A DNA stretch of 64,000 nucleotides, taken from contig CAYJAB010000001.1 in NCBI GenBank assembly GCA_964368305.1, positions 186,001-250,000 on the forward strand, written 5' to 3'. Below, in pieces: positions 33,755 to 44,231 of the stretch (position 1 is its first letter; every line of letters begins with the position of its first letter). Made by a program: the position numbers and the translations under genes. This DNA comes from CAYJAB01 sp964368305. GTDB taxonomy: Bacteria > Bacillota_I > Bacilli_A > Erysipelotrichales > Erysipelotrichaceae. Below the pieces are notes generated by a model, which saw nothing but the letters and a program-made list of their open reading frames with translations, had not been told where the DNA came from and made no database searches.

Positions 33755-35908
33755 GTGGATTTATTAAACAATTTAAATGAAGCGCAATATAAAGCAGTTG
33801 TAACAAATAATCGTTATGTGAGAATTATTGCAGGTGCAGGTAGTGGTAAGACAAGAGTGTTAATAACGCGCATTGCTTACTTGATTAGACATTTGGGTGT
33901 ATTTCCAGGTTCTATTTTAGCGATTACTTTTACAAATAAAGCAGCGAATGAAATGAAAGACCGTATTTATAAAATGTTGAATGATGAGGGAAGTGGTGTA
34001 TGGATATCGACTATTCACTCACTTTGTGTTCGTATTTTAAGAGAAGATATTACTGCAATTAACTATCCAAGAAATTTTACAGTTTTAGACAGTGATGATC
34101 AAAAGAGTATTTTAAAAGAAGCGTATAAAGAACTGGGGGTGGATAGACAAAAAATTTCTTTTAACAGCATGTTAGATTATATAGGTGGTTGTAAAGGGAG
34201 TGATGTCTCAGTGCAAAGAGCACTTGAGATTGCGAATAAATACAGTGCAGAATATGAAAAGGCGAAAGTCTATGAATATTATGTGAATAGACAAAAAGCA
34301 TTATATGCATTGGATTTTGATGATTTACTTTTAGTAACTGTTAAAATTTTTAAATCAAATCCGAATATTTTAGATAAATGGATGAGAAGATACTCTCATA
34401 TTCATGTGGATGAGTTTCAGGATATTGACCCTGTGCAATATGAATTGATCTCATTATTGGCGGGTGTTAAAAATGAGGTGTATGTTGTAGGAGATCCAGA
34501 TCAAACGATTTATACGTGGCGTGGTGCGGACGTGAATATTATCATGGATTTTGAGAAACAATTCGCAGGTGCAGATACGATTATCTTGAATCAAAATTAT
34601 CGTTCAAGTAAAAACATTTTATCTGGAGCAAATAGTTTAATTAAATACAACGCCCATCGTGTTGAGAAAGACTTATTTTCATCAAAGGAAGATGGGGAAT
34701 TGATTACACATTTTTCCGCAAGTTCTGATGAATATGAAGCATTATGGATTGCGAAGAAAATAAATGAGATTAAAGAAAAAGGACAATCTTATCGTGATTG
34801 TGCAATTTTGTATCGATCAAATTATTTATCACGTGCAATAGAAAAAGGATTGTTGGATGCAAGAATCCCATATCGTATTTATGGGGGAGTGCGATTTTAT
34901 GACCGTGCTGAGATTAAGGATGCACTTAGTTATTTGAGAATGATCGTAAAGGCAGATGATTTGGCTTTTATGCGTGTTATTAATAATCCAAGACGCGGAT
35001 TGGGAAATAAAACAATTGATACAATTTCTGATCGTGCAAAACAGTTGAACACTTCTATGTATGAAGTTATAAAATCGGAATCTTTGTTTTCATCAAGAGC
35101 ACAATCTACTCTAAATCGATTTGTGAATATGATAGAAGGCTTTAAGGCGAAAGTAGAGAGTACACCGATTTACACATTGCTTGAGATGGTGTTGGATGAA
35201 ACAGGATATCGTGCAATGTTAGAAGAGAATAAAGAAACAGAGCGTTTAGAGAATTTAAAGGAATTAATTAAGGATGTGCAATCCTTCCAAGTGAACTACC
35301 CAGAGTATAGCTTAGATGATTATTTACAAGTAGTTAGTTTATATGGGGATAAAGAAGAAATACAAAATGGTGATTTTGTCCAATTAATGACAATTCATGC
35401 CGCAAAAGGATTAGAGTTTGATACGGTATTTGTAATTGGAATGAGTGATGGAATTTTCCCAAGTGATCGTTCTATGCAAGAGGGAAGTAAAGGACTAGAA
35501 GAAGAAAGACGTTTGGCATATGTTGCGTATACGCGTGCTGAAAAGAAACTGTATTTAACAGAGGCGAGTGGATTTAGTTTTGTGCTTTCTCGTGCAAGAG
35601 TTAAAAGTCGTTTTATTGGGGAAATCGATGAAGCGTTTATTGAACATATTGGGGCAAACTTTGAATATGCAAAACCTAAAGAATTTACGATTACAGAAGA
35701 TACGTATATGGAAAGAATTCCGTTTGAGAATCGAGTAAATCAAAATTTAAATAAGAAAGATATAAAAAAAGGAGACTTGATTACACATACGATGTATGGG
35801 GATGGGGTTGTTCTTAAGATTGAAGATGGTACTGGAGAAATTGCGTTTGGATTTCCACATGGTATTAAAAAGATGATGGTAAATCATCCAAGTATAACGA
35901 AGAAATAA
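33755..35908 (+). CDS. pcrA: ATP-dependent DNA helicase PcrA
   Basis: Superfamily 1A 3'-5' helicase for repair, rolling-circle replication and removal of RecA from DNA. Walker A GAGSGKT is at 27-33, and other helicase motifs are visible (AITFTNKAANEMKDR, VDEFQDIDPVQYEL, GDPDQTIYTWRGAD, LMTIHAAKGLEFDTVFVIG, VAYTRAEKKLYL). The PcrA-type C-terminal domain KKGDLITHTMYGDGVVLKIE is present. GTG start at 33755 with AGAGGTG SD; the ATG two bases before it is out of frame. 717 residues; co-transcribed with ligA, the standard Firmicute order. Confidence 0.96.
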   Translation: MDLLNNLNEAQYKAVVTNNRYVRIIAGAGSGKTRVLITRIAYLIRHLGVFPGSILAITFTNKAANEMKDRIYKMLNDEGSGVWISTIHSLCVRILREDITAINYPRNFTVLDSDDQKSILKEAYKELGVDRQKISFNSMLDYIGGCKGSDVSVQRALEIANKYSAEYEKAKVYEYYVNRQKALYALDFDDLLLVTVKIFKSNPNILDKWMRRYSHIHVDEFQDIDPVQYELISLLAGVKNEVYVVGDPDQTIYTWRGADVNIIMDFEKQFAGADTIILNQNYRSSKNILSGANSLIKYNAHRVEKDLFSSKEDGELITHFSASSDEYEALWIAKKINEIKEKGQSYRDCAILYRSNYLSRAIEKGLLDARIPYRIYGGVRFYDRAEIKDALSYLRMIVKADDLAFMRVINNPRRGLGNKTIDTISDRAKQLNTSMYEVIKSESLFSSRAQSTLNRFVNMIEGFKAKVESTPIYTLLEMVLDETGYRAMLEENKETERLENLKELIKDVQSFQVNYPEYSLDDYLQVVSLYGDKEEIQNGDFVQLMTIHAAKGLEFDTVFVIGMSDGIFPSDRSMQEGSKGLEEERRLAYVAYTRAEKKLYLTEASGFSFVLSRARVKSRFIGEIDEAFIEHIGANFEYAKPKEFTITEDTYMERIPFENRVNQNLNKKDIKKGDLITHTMYGDGVVLKIEDGTGEIAFGFPHGIKKMMVNHPSITKK

Positions 35909-35922
35909 AAAGGAGATTGTTT

Positions 35923-37917
35923 GTGAGTAAAGAAAAAATTGAGAAACTAAGAAAACAACTTCATGAATATGGACATCAATATTATGTGCTAGATCAACCA
36001 ACGGTAAGTGATGCTGAATATGATGAATTGATGAAGGAGTTAATTCAACTTGAGTTAAATTACCCAGAATTTTTTGATTTGAATTCACCAACGCAAAGAG
36101 TAGGTGGAACGATTCTAGATGGCTTTAATAAGGTACAACATACTAGAATGATGTTGTCTTTATCAAATGGGTATAATTTTGAAGACTTACAAGCATTTGA
36201 TCAACGTGTTAAAAATGCGGTTGGTGCAGTTGAGTATGTAGTAGAAGTAAAAATTGATGGATTGGCAATGTCGTTGACATATGAGAATCAGACATTTTCG
36301 CAAGCTGTAACACGCGGAGATGGGACAGAGGGAGAAGATGTTTCATTTAATGTACGTACAATCCGTTCGATTCCAATGGATGTAAGAGAGAATGAAGTGT
36401 TTGAAATACGTGGAGAAGTGTATATGCCTAAGGCGGCTTTTTCTAAACTAAACAAAATTAGAGAAAAAAACCATGAGGAGTTATTTGCGAATCCTAGAAA
36501 TGCAGCTGCAGGTTCAATCCGACAATTGGATTCTAAAGTAGCGGCCTCAAGACAATTAGATGCATATTGGTATTATTTATGCGATGGAATAGAGTATGGA
36601 TGTCAGACGCACTTTCAGACATTGAATTGGTTAAAAGAATTAGGATTTAAAACAAATCCACTTACAAAAGTATGCAGTAATATAGAAGAGGTTTGGGCGT
36701 ATATTGAAGCGTTAACTGAAAAAAGAGATCAACTTGAATATGAGATTGATGGCGTTGTAATTAAAGTAAATGATCTTGTAAAGCAAGAGCAGCTTGGATA
36801 TACAATTAAAACACCGAAATGGGCAATTGCGTATAAGTTTCCTGCTCAAGAAGTTACAACGCGTTTAAAACGTATTTTTCTTACAGTTGGAAGAACAGGG
36901 AAAATTACACCCAATGCACAGCTTGAATCTGTAAAACTTGCAGGGACGACTGTATCTTTTGCGCAGTTACATAATGAAGATATGATTGTAGAAAAAGATA
37001 TTAGAGAAAATGATATTGTAGTTGTAAGAAAAGCAGGAGATATTATTCCTGAGGTTGTACGTAGCGTGAAAGAGAATCGTACAAACCAAATACCTTATAT
37101 ATTTCCTAAAAATTGTCCAATGTGTAATGGTCAATTGTATCGCTATGCGGATGAAGCGGCACATTATTGTATAAATAACGATTGTCCTGCGCGTGTTGTG
37201 GAAAGTATTGCGCATTTTGCAAGCAAGGACAGTATGGATATTGAAGGACTTGGTGTGAAAAGAGTAGAGCTTTTACATCAACTTGGATTTTTAAATTCAA
37301 TAGAAGATATTTATACACTGCATACAAGAAGAACAGAATTAATTGTGATTGAAGGTTTAGGTGAAAAATCAATTGATAAATTATTAAGTGCTATTGAAAA
37401 AAGTAAAGAAAGAGAATTTTCTAAGTTTTTAGCAGGACTCGGCATTAAACAAGTAGGTGTAAAAGCTGCAAAGATTTTAGCAATGACTTTCAATAATTTA
37501 GATAATTTAATGAATGCTGAAATTAAAGATTTTGTATCGGTAAAAGATATTGGACAAATTACTGCAGAAGCAATTTATACTTTCTTTAAAGATGAATCAA
37601 ATCTTGAAATGTTAAAAAGATTAACGGAATATGGATTAAATATGTCTGAAAAAGAAAGAGTTGTACAAAATAATAGTATGTTTAGTGGTAAAATAGTGGT
37701 ATTAACAGGAAGTTTACAGAAATTTAGTCGAAAAGAAGCAACAGAATTACTAGAGAGTTTTGGTGCGAAAGTGACAGGTTCTGTAAGTAAACAAACCGAC
37801 TTTGTCATCTATGGTGAAAATGCAGGGTCTAAAATTGAAAAGGCGGCATCGTTAAATATTGAAACGATGGATGAAGAAACCTTTGAAAATGAGGTGAAGA
37901 AGTATGAAAAAGATTAG
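35923..37917 (+). CDS. ligA: NAD+-dependent DNA ligase LigA
   Basis: Seals nicks in replication and repair. Adenylated Lys110 is in VEVKIDG. OB fold, a four-Cys zinc finger (CPMC...C...C in NCPMCNGQLYRY to NNDCPAR), HhH repeats and a C-terminal BRCT domain (SGKIVVLTGSLQKFSRKEA) follow in order. GTG at 35923 is the likely start since AGGAG (35911-35915) is 7 nt ahead; an in-frame TTG at 35917 is too close. 664 residues. Overlaps the CamS gene by 14 bp. Confidence 0.96.
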   Translation: MSKEKIEKLRKQLHEYGHQYYVLDQPTVSDAEYDELMKELIQLELNYPEFFDLNSPTQRVGGTILDGFNKVQHTRMMLSLSNGYNFEDLQAFDQRVKNAVGAVEYVVEVKIDGLAMSLTYENQTFSQAVTRGDGTEGEDVSFNVRTIRSIPMDVRENEVFEIRGEVYMPKAAFSKLNKIREKNHEELFANPRNAAAGSIRQLDSKVAASRQLDAYWYYLCDGIEYGCQTHFQTLNWLKELGFKTNPLTKVCSNIEEVWAYIEALTEKRDQLEYEIDGVVIKVNDLVKQEQLGYTIKTPKWAIAYKFPAQEVTTRLKRIFLTVGRTGKITPNAQLESVKLAGTTVSFAQLHNEDMIVEKDIRENDIVVVRKAGDIIPEVVRSVKENRTNQIPYIFPKNCPMCNGQLYRYADEAAHYCINNDCPARVVESIAHFASKDSMDIEGLGVKRVELLHQLGFLNSIEDIYTLHTRRTELIVIEGLGEKSIDKLLSAIEKSKEREFSKFLAGLGIKQVGVKAAKILAMTFNNLDNLMNAEIKDFVSVKDIGQITAEAIYTFFKDESNLEMLKRLTEYGLNMSEKERVVQNNSMFSGKIVVLTGSLQKFSRKEATELLESFGAKVTGSVSKQTDFVIYGENAGSKIEKAASLNIETMDEETFENEVKKYEKD

Positions 37918-38974
37918 TATCGTATTGTTGAGTATACTACTTGTAGGGTGTAGTTCTGCCCAAACAGAGCCTACAGTAAATGTGATAAATACTGCTGAAG
38001 TGGGGGAGTATGCATATGTGCTTCCTTTTGAATCGACTGAAATTCGCTATTCGCATGTAAGTGCAGATGCGACTGAAATCGGTGCTGGTATGGAAAGGTA
38101 TGCAAAGAAATATTTTCCTGTAGATGAGTATTATGCGATGGAAGGACAAATTATTTCAGATTATGATTCTTTGTTTAAACCATTAATCAAATTACGTGAG
38201 AGTGAAGAAAACCCACAAGGGTTAAATCCTTCTACGGGTTCTTTGTTTGATACAGGAACATCTTTAGGTCAGGTTGTTTTAGAAAATAATATTATCTTAG
38301 ATTTGTTTGAAATGAATTTTTTAGACAAAGATACTGGAGAACTTGCAGGAATTGCGATTACGCTTGTAGCACGTGATGCAAATAAAACAATTATTGATGG
38401 AGTTGAAAAAGAATTTACGATTGGCGAGGATCAACTTTATAACTATATGAGTAATGCAGGTAGAAAACTTGAAAGTTATATGCGTAATCTTCCATTAGTG
38501 GGGGATGTTCCAATCATGATTGCACTTTACAACATTGCAAGTTCAGATGACACACTTGCGGGTGGATTTATTGGGGAAGGTTTGTTTGAAGGAAGACTTG
38601 GACAATTTAATAGAGTGAGTGAAGAGTGGGTGCTTTATCCTTCAGTTGAGGCATTTAATATTGATGCAACAGTGTATACACAGTTTAATAACTTTAAAAG
38701 TTCATTAACTGGATTTATTGAAGAAAATATTGGTGTAATCGCAAAAGGGTTGTATGTGGATGATAGTTTGAATAAATTAATTATTCAAGTAAATACCTAT
38801 GTAAAAACATACTCTGAAGCACATGCGTTAACACAGTATTGTATTGAACTTTTAAATAACTTTACAAGTGATACGTATTCAATTGTCGTGGAGATAAAAT
38901 TATCAGATGAAACGATATCGGTTATTCAAAGAGATATTGCAACAGATAAAGCAGAAGTTATCTATTTAGATTAG
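37904..38974 (+). CDS. camS: CamS family sex pheromone precursor lipoprotein
   Basis: Lipoprotein of 356 residues with lipobox LVGC (Cys16) and CamS-family blocks (LFDTGTSLGQVVLENN; GVEKEFTIGEDQL). In enterococci and staphylococci the signal peptide can be processed to a pheromone-like peptide; whether that happens here is unknown. The location between ligA and gatC is the conserved Firmicute position. Starts inside the ligA 3' end. Confidence 0.88.
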   Translation: MKKISIVLLSILLVGCSSAQTEPTVNVINTAEVGEYAYVLPFESTEIRYSHVSADATEIGAGMERYAKKYFPVDEYYAMEGQIISDYDSLFKPLIKLRESEENPQGLNPSTGSLFDTGTSLGQVVLENNIILDLFEMNFLDKDTGELAGIAITLVARDANKTIIDGVEKEFTIGEDQLYNYMSNAGRKLESYMRNLPLVGDVPIMIALYNIASSDDTLAGGFIGEGLFEGRLGQFNRVSEEWVLYPSVEAFNIDATVYTQFNNFKSSLTGFIEENIGVIAKGLYVDDSLNKLIIQVNTYVKTYSEAHALTQYCIELLNNFTSDTYSIVVEIKLSDETISVIQRDIATDKAEVIYLD

Positions 38975-38982
38975 GAGAAAAT

Positions 38983-39267
38983 ATGGAAAAAAATTATTTT
39001 AAGAAATTAGCGAATCAATTAATGTTTGATTTAAATACAGAAGAATTGCAAGATATTGAAAATGAATTTAAAGTGTTGACACAACAGTTAGATTTATTAG
39101 AAGAAATCGATACAGAAAATGTTGAACCGATGATTTATCCATTTGAAAACCCTACGACTTTTTTAAGAGAAGATACAGTTGAAAATGTCATTTCAAATGA
39201 ATTGGCGATGGAAAATGTAAGTAAAGTAAAGGATGGTATGGTTGTAGTACCAAGGGTTTTAAAATAA
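38983..39267 (+). CDS. gatC: Asp/Glu-tRNA amidotransferase subunit C
   Basis: Small scaffold subunit (94 residues) stabilising GatA in the GatCAB complex. It has the LANQLMFDLNTEELQDIENEF core and C-terminal LREDTVENV. Its stop overlaps the gatA start (TAATG). Confidence 0.93.
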   Translation: MEKNYFKKLANQLMFDLNTEELQDIENEFKVLTQQLDLLEEIDTENVEPMIYPFENPTTFLREDTVENVISNELAMENVSKVKDGMVVVPRVLK

Positions 39268-40694
39268 TGGGAATATATGCAAGTAAACAAAAAAATTATG
39301 ATGTAACAAAAGAAGTACAAAAAGCAGTTGAAGAAACAAAAAAAGTGCATGAAGCATTAAATGCGATTGTAACATTTTGTGATACAAAAGATCAGATGAA
39401 GGAATTAGAAGGGAAAGATCCTAATGCGTTTTTCTATGGAGTTCCTATTGTATTAAAAGATAATGTGTGTACAAAGGGAATCAGAACAACAGCATCAAGT
39501 GGTATTTTGGATAATTATATTCCAATTTATAATGCACATATTGTGGATAAACTTAAAGAAAAAGGTGCAATTATCATTGCGAAATCAAGTTTAGATGAAT
39601 TTGGTATGGGTGGTTCAAATCTTACAGCATTTACAGGCCCTGTAAAAAATCCATATGATTTAACACGTGTGAGTGGTGGATCAAGTGGAGGAAGTGCAGT
39701 TGTAGTTGCAAGTGGAGCGGTTGCGTTTTCAATTGGAAGTGATACAGGAGATAGCGTTAGAAAACCAGCGTCTTTTAATAATATAGTTGGGGTAAAACCA
39801 ACGTATGGTCGTATTTCTCGTTATGGTGTGATTCCGTATGCTTCTTCATTGGATCATGTAGGTTACTTTACAAGAAATATTACGGATGCAGCGTATGCAC
39901 TGGAAACGCTGGCTGGAAGAGATGACCGTGATATGACATCAAGTTTTAAAGAAGTGGAAGATTACCATAAAGCTTTAAGAGGTGATTTAAAAGGTAAGAA
40001 GATTGCGATTTTTTCAAATGTAATGGATAGCTTATCAAATGAAGAATTAAAGAATCGCTTTTATTCGCTAATGGATGAATTAAAAGAAAAAGATGCGATT
40101 GTAGAATCGGTTACTTTAAATGAAAAATTAATGAAGTGTTTACTTCCTGTTTATTATATTGTTGCGAATTGTGAGGCAACAGCAAATCATTCTAATTTAG
40201 ATGGACTTCGCTTTGGGGTGCAACAGGATGGAGAAACAATGGAAGATGTGATGATGCATTCTCGCACGAAGGGATTATCTTCTATTATTCGTAAACGTTT
40301 CGTAATTGGAAGTCATGGTTTAAGTGAAGAAAATCAAGAGAAATTATTGCGTAAAGCACAACGTGTAAGACGTTTAATTGTAGAAGAGTTAGATAAAGTA
40401 TTAGCTGAGTATGATATTATTGTGGCGACAGCAAGTGGACAAGGTGCGCCTAAAATTGTATCGGACAGTGATGTAGATGCGTTGAGTAGTGAGTATTTAA
40501 TTTCTGAAAACTATATGGTGATTGGAAACTTTAGTGGATATCCAAGTTTAACAATGCCACTTTGTGAAGTAGATGGATTACCTGTTGGGATTAATTTAAC
40601 TGCAAAAGCATTTGATGAATCGAATTTATTTGATATTGCCTATGGGATTGAAAAGATCACTGGGTTAAAAGATATTGTGAAGAAGGTGGACTAA
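39267..40694 (+). CDS. gatA: Asp/Glu-tRNA amidotransferase subunit A
   Basis: Amidase-signature subunit releasing ammonia from glutamine for Glu-tRNA-Gln (and Asp-tRNA-Asn) amidation. Catalytic Lys in VLKDNVCTKG, with the SGGSSGGSAVVVASGAVAF serine-rich block intact. Variation: the usual TGGSIRQPA reads TGDSVRKPAS. 475 residues. Confidence 0.95.
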   Translation: MGIYASKQKNYDVTKEVQKAVEETKKVHEALNAIVTFCDTKDQMKELEGKDPNAFFYGVPIVLKDNVCTKGIRTTASSGILDNYIPIYNAHIVDKLKEKGAIIIAKSSLDEFGMGGSNLTAFTGPVKNPYDLTRVSGGSSGGSAVVVASGAVAFSIGSDTGDSVRKPASFNNIVGVKPTYGRISRYGVIPYASSLDHVGYFTRNITDAAYALETLAGRDDRDMTSSFKEVEDYHKALRGDLKGKKIAIFSNVMDSLSNEELKNRFYSLMDELKEKDAIVESVTLNEKLMKCLLPVYYIVANCEATANHSNLDGLRFGVQQDGETMEDVMMHSRTKGLSSIIRKRFVIGSHGLSEENQEKLLRKAQRVRRLIVEELDKVLAEYDIIVATASGQGAPKIVSDSDVDALSSEYLISENYMVIGNFSGYPSLTMPLCEVDGLPVGINLTAKAFDESNLFDIAYGIEKITGLKDIVKKVD

Positions 40695-40695
40695 G

Positions 40696-42117
40696 ATGAA
40701 CTTTGAAGTAATTATTGGAATTGAAATCCATTTAGAATTAAAAACAAAAACGAAGATGTTTTCATCATCTCCTGTATCTTTTGCGCAAATGCCAAATACA
40801 TGTGTAAATGAAATTGATTTAGGGCATCCAGGAGTGCTTCCTTGTGTAAATAAAGAAGCGGTTGCGTGTGCTATTCGTGCATGTCATGCGTTTGGATGTA
40901 CGATTGATCCTTTAGTAAAATTTGATCGTAAAAACTATTACTATAGTGATTTGCCAAAAGGATTTCAAATCACACAACAGTTTCATCCAATTGGTAGTAA
41001 TGGATTTATTGAAATTGACACAGAAAAAGGTCCAAAGAAAATACGTTTAAATCGTATGCATATGGAAGAGGATACTGCAAAACAATTTCATAATACAGAT
41101 GAAACATTAATTGATTTTAATCGTGCAGGAACACCTCTTTTAGAAATCGTTTCAGAGGCTGATATTCGTTCTGGAAAAGAAGCGGCAGCTTATGTAGAGA
41201 AAATGAGAAGTGTTTTATATTACTTAGGTGTAAGTGATGTAAAGATGGAAGAAGGGTCTATGCGTTGTGATGTGAATATTTCACTTCGCCCTTATGGATA
41301 TGAAGGGTTTGGAACAAAAGCAGAGATTAAAAACTTAAATAGTGTCAGCAATGTTCAAAAAGCGGTTGAATATGAAATCTCAAGACAAACTGAAATTTTA
41401 TTAAATGGTGGTGAAATTGTTCAAGAGACAAGAAGATATGATGAAGAGAAAAAAGCAACGATTTCGATGCGTAAAAAGGAAGGGTCTGTAGATTATAAAT
41501 ATTTCCCTGAGCCAAATATTTTTCCTATTTTGTTAGATCAAGCATGGATTGAAAGTATCATTGAAAATATTAATGAACTTCCAACACAAAGAAAAGAGCG
41601 TTATTTAAATTATGGCTTAAGTGAATATGATGCTTCTGTATTGGTTTCAAATAAACATTTATCTGATTTTTATGATTTGGTACTTGAACATACAAAAGAG
41701 TATAAACTTGCAGCAAACTGGGTCATTACAGATGTATTGGCAGGATTAAATAAAATGAATGCGACAATTGAAGACAATACACTTAATCCTAAATATCTTG
41801 CGGATATGATTGAAATGATTGTAAAACAAGAAATTTCATCTAAACAAGCAAAAGAAGTGTTTGAAGCAATTTTAGAAAATCAAGACCCAAAAGTCGTTGT
41901 AGAAAAAAGAGGAATGAAGCAAGTATCTGATACAGGGGCAATTGAAAAAATGATTGAAGAAGTATTAGATGAAAATCCTCAATCTGTAGTAGACTTTAAA
42001 AATGGTAAAGACCGTGCAGTTGGATTTATTGTTGGACAAGTGATGAAAAAAAGTAAAGGTCAAGCAAATCCTGCAATGACAAATAAGATGGTACAAGAAG
42101 CACTTTTAAAACGATAG
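40696..42117 (+). CDS. gatB: Asp/Glu-tRNA amidotransferase subunit B
   Basis: tRNA-binding kinase/transamidase subunit with GIEIHLELKTKTKMFSSS, the RKNYYYSDLPKGFQITQ block, EDTAKQFH and a C-terminal YqeY-like tail domain ending GQANPAMTNKMVQEALLK. 473 residues. Last gene of the pcrA-ligA-camS-gatCAB run. Confidence 0.96.
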   Translation: MNFEVIIGIEIHLELKTKTKMFSSSPVSFAQMPNTCVNEIDLGHPGVLPCVNKEAVACAIRACHAFGCTIDPLVKFDRKNYYYSDLPKGFQITQQFHPIGSNGFIEIDTEKGPKKIRLNRMHMEEDTAKQFHNTDETLIDFNRAGTPLLEIVSEADIRSGKEAAAYVEKMRSVLYYLGVSDVKMEEGSMRCDVNISLRPYGYEGFGTKAEIKNLNSVSNVQKAVEYEISRQTEILLNGGEIVQETRRYDEEKKATISMRKKEGSVDYKYFPEPNIFPILLDQAWIESIIENINELPTQRKERYLNYGLSEYDASVLVSNKHLSDFYDLVLEHTKEYKLAANWVITDVLAGLNKMNATIEDNTLNPKYLADMIEMIVKQEISSKQAKEVFEAILENQDPKVVVEKRGMKQVSDTGAIEKMIEEVLDENPQSVVDFKNGKDRAVGFIVGQVMKKSKGQANPAMTNKMVQEALLKR

Positions 42118-42129
42118 AATGATGAAAAC

Positions 42130-42159
42130 TTGTATTTTTAGGTAAAGTCATCGTATAAT
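42130..42159 (+). promoter_or_regulatory. Promoter of the membrane protein after gatB
   Basis: TTGTAT (42130-42135), 18-nt spacer, TATAAT (42154-42159). Confidence 0.65.
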
Positions 42160-42185
42160 AGTGAAGTATTTATGTGGAGGTTTTT

Positions 42186-42869
42186 ATGAGTGAACAAAAT
42201 AAAACAGTAAAAAAGAATGAAACAAAAACAGAAAATAAAAAAACAAAAGTTAAAAAACCTTTTAAATTTACATTTTCAAATTCAGTATTAATCGCAGGAA
42301 TTATTGTTATATCAATTCCAGTATTTATCTTTTTATATATCATAGTAAGTGCTTATATGGATACAGGGTCTCTTCATATTGGAAGTCGTTTTGATGGCGA
42401 TTTAAATCCTAAGATTGAAGAAACACAACTTTCACAAATAGAAGAAAAAATTGAACTTCGCCCAGAAGTTGAATCTTTAGAAATTAGTTTAAAAGTTGCG
42501 ACATTAAGAGTTACAGTGGATGTTCAAGATGATTTACCAGCGGATGAATATGTAGAACTTCTTGAAAAGATAAGATTAGATGTAATTACGGTATTAGATG
42601 AACCGACTTATTTTACATTTAGCAATGCAAAAACAATGTACGATTATGAAATTCATTTATATAACTTAAGTGATAATCGTGACTCAGATGAGTTTGTGTA
42701 TTATATTTTAAATAAATCAAATACAATGATTGAACCAGTTACACAACTTGTAAGTGAACCACTCAATCCGGAATTTTCAGAAGACATTAGACAAGCAGCA
42801 GAGGATAAGAAAAATCCTCCTGTTGAGGATGATGCGATTCCACAAGAAGGATTGGAAACAGATGAATAA
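42186..42869 (+). CDS. Membrane-anchored protein of unknown function
   Basis: Protein of 227 residues from ATG 42186, placed 5 nt after GGAGG (42176-42180). A Lys-rich cytoplasmic N-terminus (about 30 residues) is followed by one transmembrane segment (about 36-59). An external alpha/beta domain follows (SLEISLKVATLRVTVDVQDDLPADEYVELL) with an acidic Pro-rich tail. Not recognised; own promoter and terminator. Confidence 0.75.
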   Translation: MSEQNKTVKKNETKTENKKTKVKKPFKFTFSNSVLIAGIIVISIPVFIFLYIIVSAYMDTGSLHIGSRFDGDLNPKIEETQLSQIEEKIELRPEVESLEISLKVATLRVTVDVQDDLPADEYVELLEKIRLDVITVLDEPTYFTFSNAKTMYDYEIHLYNLSDNRDSDEFVYYILNKSNTMIEPVTQLVSEPLNPEFSEDIRQAAEDKKNPPVEDDAIPQEGLETDE

Positions 42870-42888
42870 AAGGGCTATGCCCTTTTTT
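42868..42888 (+). terminator. Rho-independent terminator overlapping the stop codon
   Basis: Stem AAAGGGC/GCCCTTT, TAT loop, T-run; the left arm begins at the stop codon. Confidence 0.8.
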
Positions 42889-42905
42889 AGCGAAAGAAGG
42901 TTAAA

Positions 42906-44231
42906 ATGAAGAAAAACGATAAAGTAATTGGGGAATGTATAGATTATACGCACGAAGGTTTAGGAGTTGTGAAGATTGATGGATTTGCCTTGTTTGTAAA
43001 AAATATGTGTATTGGGGATAAAGGTGAAATTGTAGTAACTTTAGTTAAAAAAAGTCATGGATATGGTAGACTTTTATCTTTAATAGAGTCATCTGATGAA
43101 AGAGTTGAGCCACTGTGTAGTATTTATAAACAATGTGGTGGATGTCAAATCCAACATCTAAAATATGAGAAACAACTTTCATTTAAACAAAGACATGTTG
43201 AAAGTGTAATCAAACGCATAGGAAAGATAGATGCGAAAGTCTTGGATATTAAAGGAATGGAATTTCCATATCATTATCGCAATAAAGTTCAAATCCCGTT
43301 TGGTAAGGATAAAAATGGAAAACTAGTTAGTGGATTTTATCGTCAAAACACGAATGAAATTATTGATTTAAATACATGTTATATCCAAAGTGACTTAAGC
43401 AATGAAGTCTATTTGGACACAAAATCATTTATTCAAAAACATTATATGGATCAAGTTCGTCATGTTTTAATAAAACATGGATTTCATACAGGACAAATCA
43501 TGGTAGTTTTAATTGTAAGAGATTTATCACTCAAGCATATAAATGAATACGTGGCATATATCACTGAAAAATATGAATGTGTGAAAAGTATTATCTTAAA
43601 CTTAAACACAAGAGAGGACAATGTCATCTTAGGTGAAAAAGAAAAGGTAGTCTTTGGTACAAAGACAATCGAAGATAGATTGATGGGATTCACATTTAAT
43701 ATTTCGTCAAAGTCGTTTTATCAAGTTAATCCAATTCAAACAAAAGTATTATATGAAACTGCTATTGAATTCGCACAACTAAAACCAGAAGATACACTTG
43801 TGGATTTGTATTGTGGTATTGGGACAATTGGAATGTGTATGAGTTTGTATGTTAAAAAGGTAATTGGAATTGAGGTTGTTTCCCAAGCTGTTGAGGATGC
43901 GAAAGTGAATGCGAAAAAAAATAATATTTCAAATATTGAATTTATGTGTGGGGATGCATCACAACAAGCAAATAAAATATTAGCTTCTAAACAAAAAATC
44001 GATGTGGTTGTCGTAGATCCACCTCGAAAAGGATGTGATTTAAATACAATTGAAACGATTGTAAAAATGAATCCGTCTCGGATTGTTTATGTATCGTGCG
44101 ATCCAGCAACACTTGCACGTGATTTATCATTATTTAAAGATAGAGGTTATGAAACAATAAAAATTCAACCTGTAGATATGTTTGCACATAGTGTACACGT
44201 TGAAAATGTGGTGTTATTACATCGTATATAG
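42906..44231 (+). CDS. 23S rRNA (uracil-5)-methyltransferase RlmD/RlmCD type
   Basis: TRAM-domain m5U methyltransferase. The N-terminal TRAM beta barrel is followed by an iron-sulfur motif (C-SIYKQ-CGGC). The catalytic domain has LVDLYCGIGTIGMCMS, VVVDPPRKGCD and the nucleophile Cys in VYVSCDPATLARDL. Firmicutes usually use one enzyme (RlmCD) for U747 and U1939, which is likely here. 441 residues. Confidence 0.92.
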   Translation: MKKNDKVIGECIDYTHEGLGVVKIDGFALFVKNMCIGDKGEIVVTLVKKSHGYGRLLSLIESSDERVEPLCSIYKQCGGCQIQHLKYEKQLSFKQRHVESVIKRIGKIDAKVLDIKGMEFPYHYRNKVQIPFGKDKNGKLVSGFYRQNTNEIIDLNTCYIQSDLSNEVYLDTKSFIQKHYMDQVRHVLIKHGFHTGQIMVVLIVRDLSLKHINEYVAYITEKYECVKSIILNLNTREDNVILGEKEKVVFGTKTIEDRLMGFTFNISSKSFYQVNPIQTKVLYETAIEFAQLKPEDTLVDLYCGIGTIGMCMSLYVKKVIGIEVVSQAVEDAKVNAKKNNISNIEFMCGDASQQANKILASKQKIDVVVVDPPRKGCDLNTIETIVKMNPSRIVYVSCDPATLARDLSLFKDRGYETIKIQPVDMFAHSVHVENVVLLHRI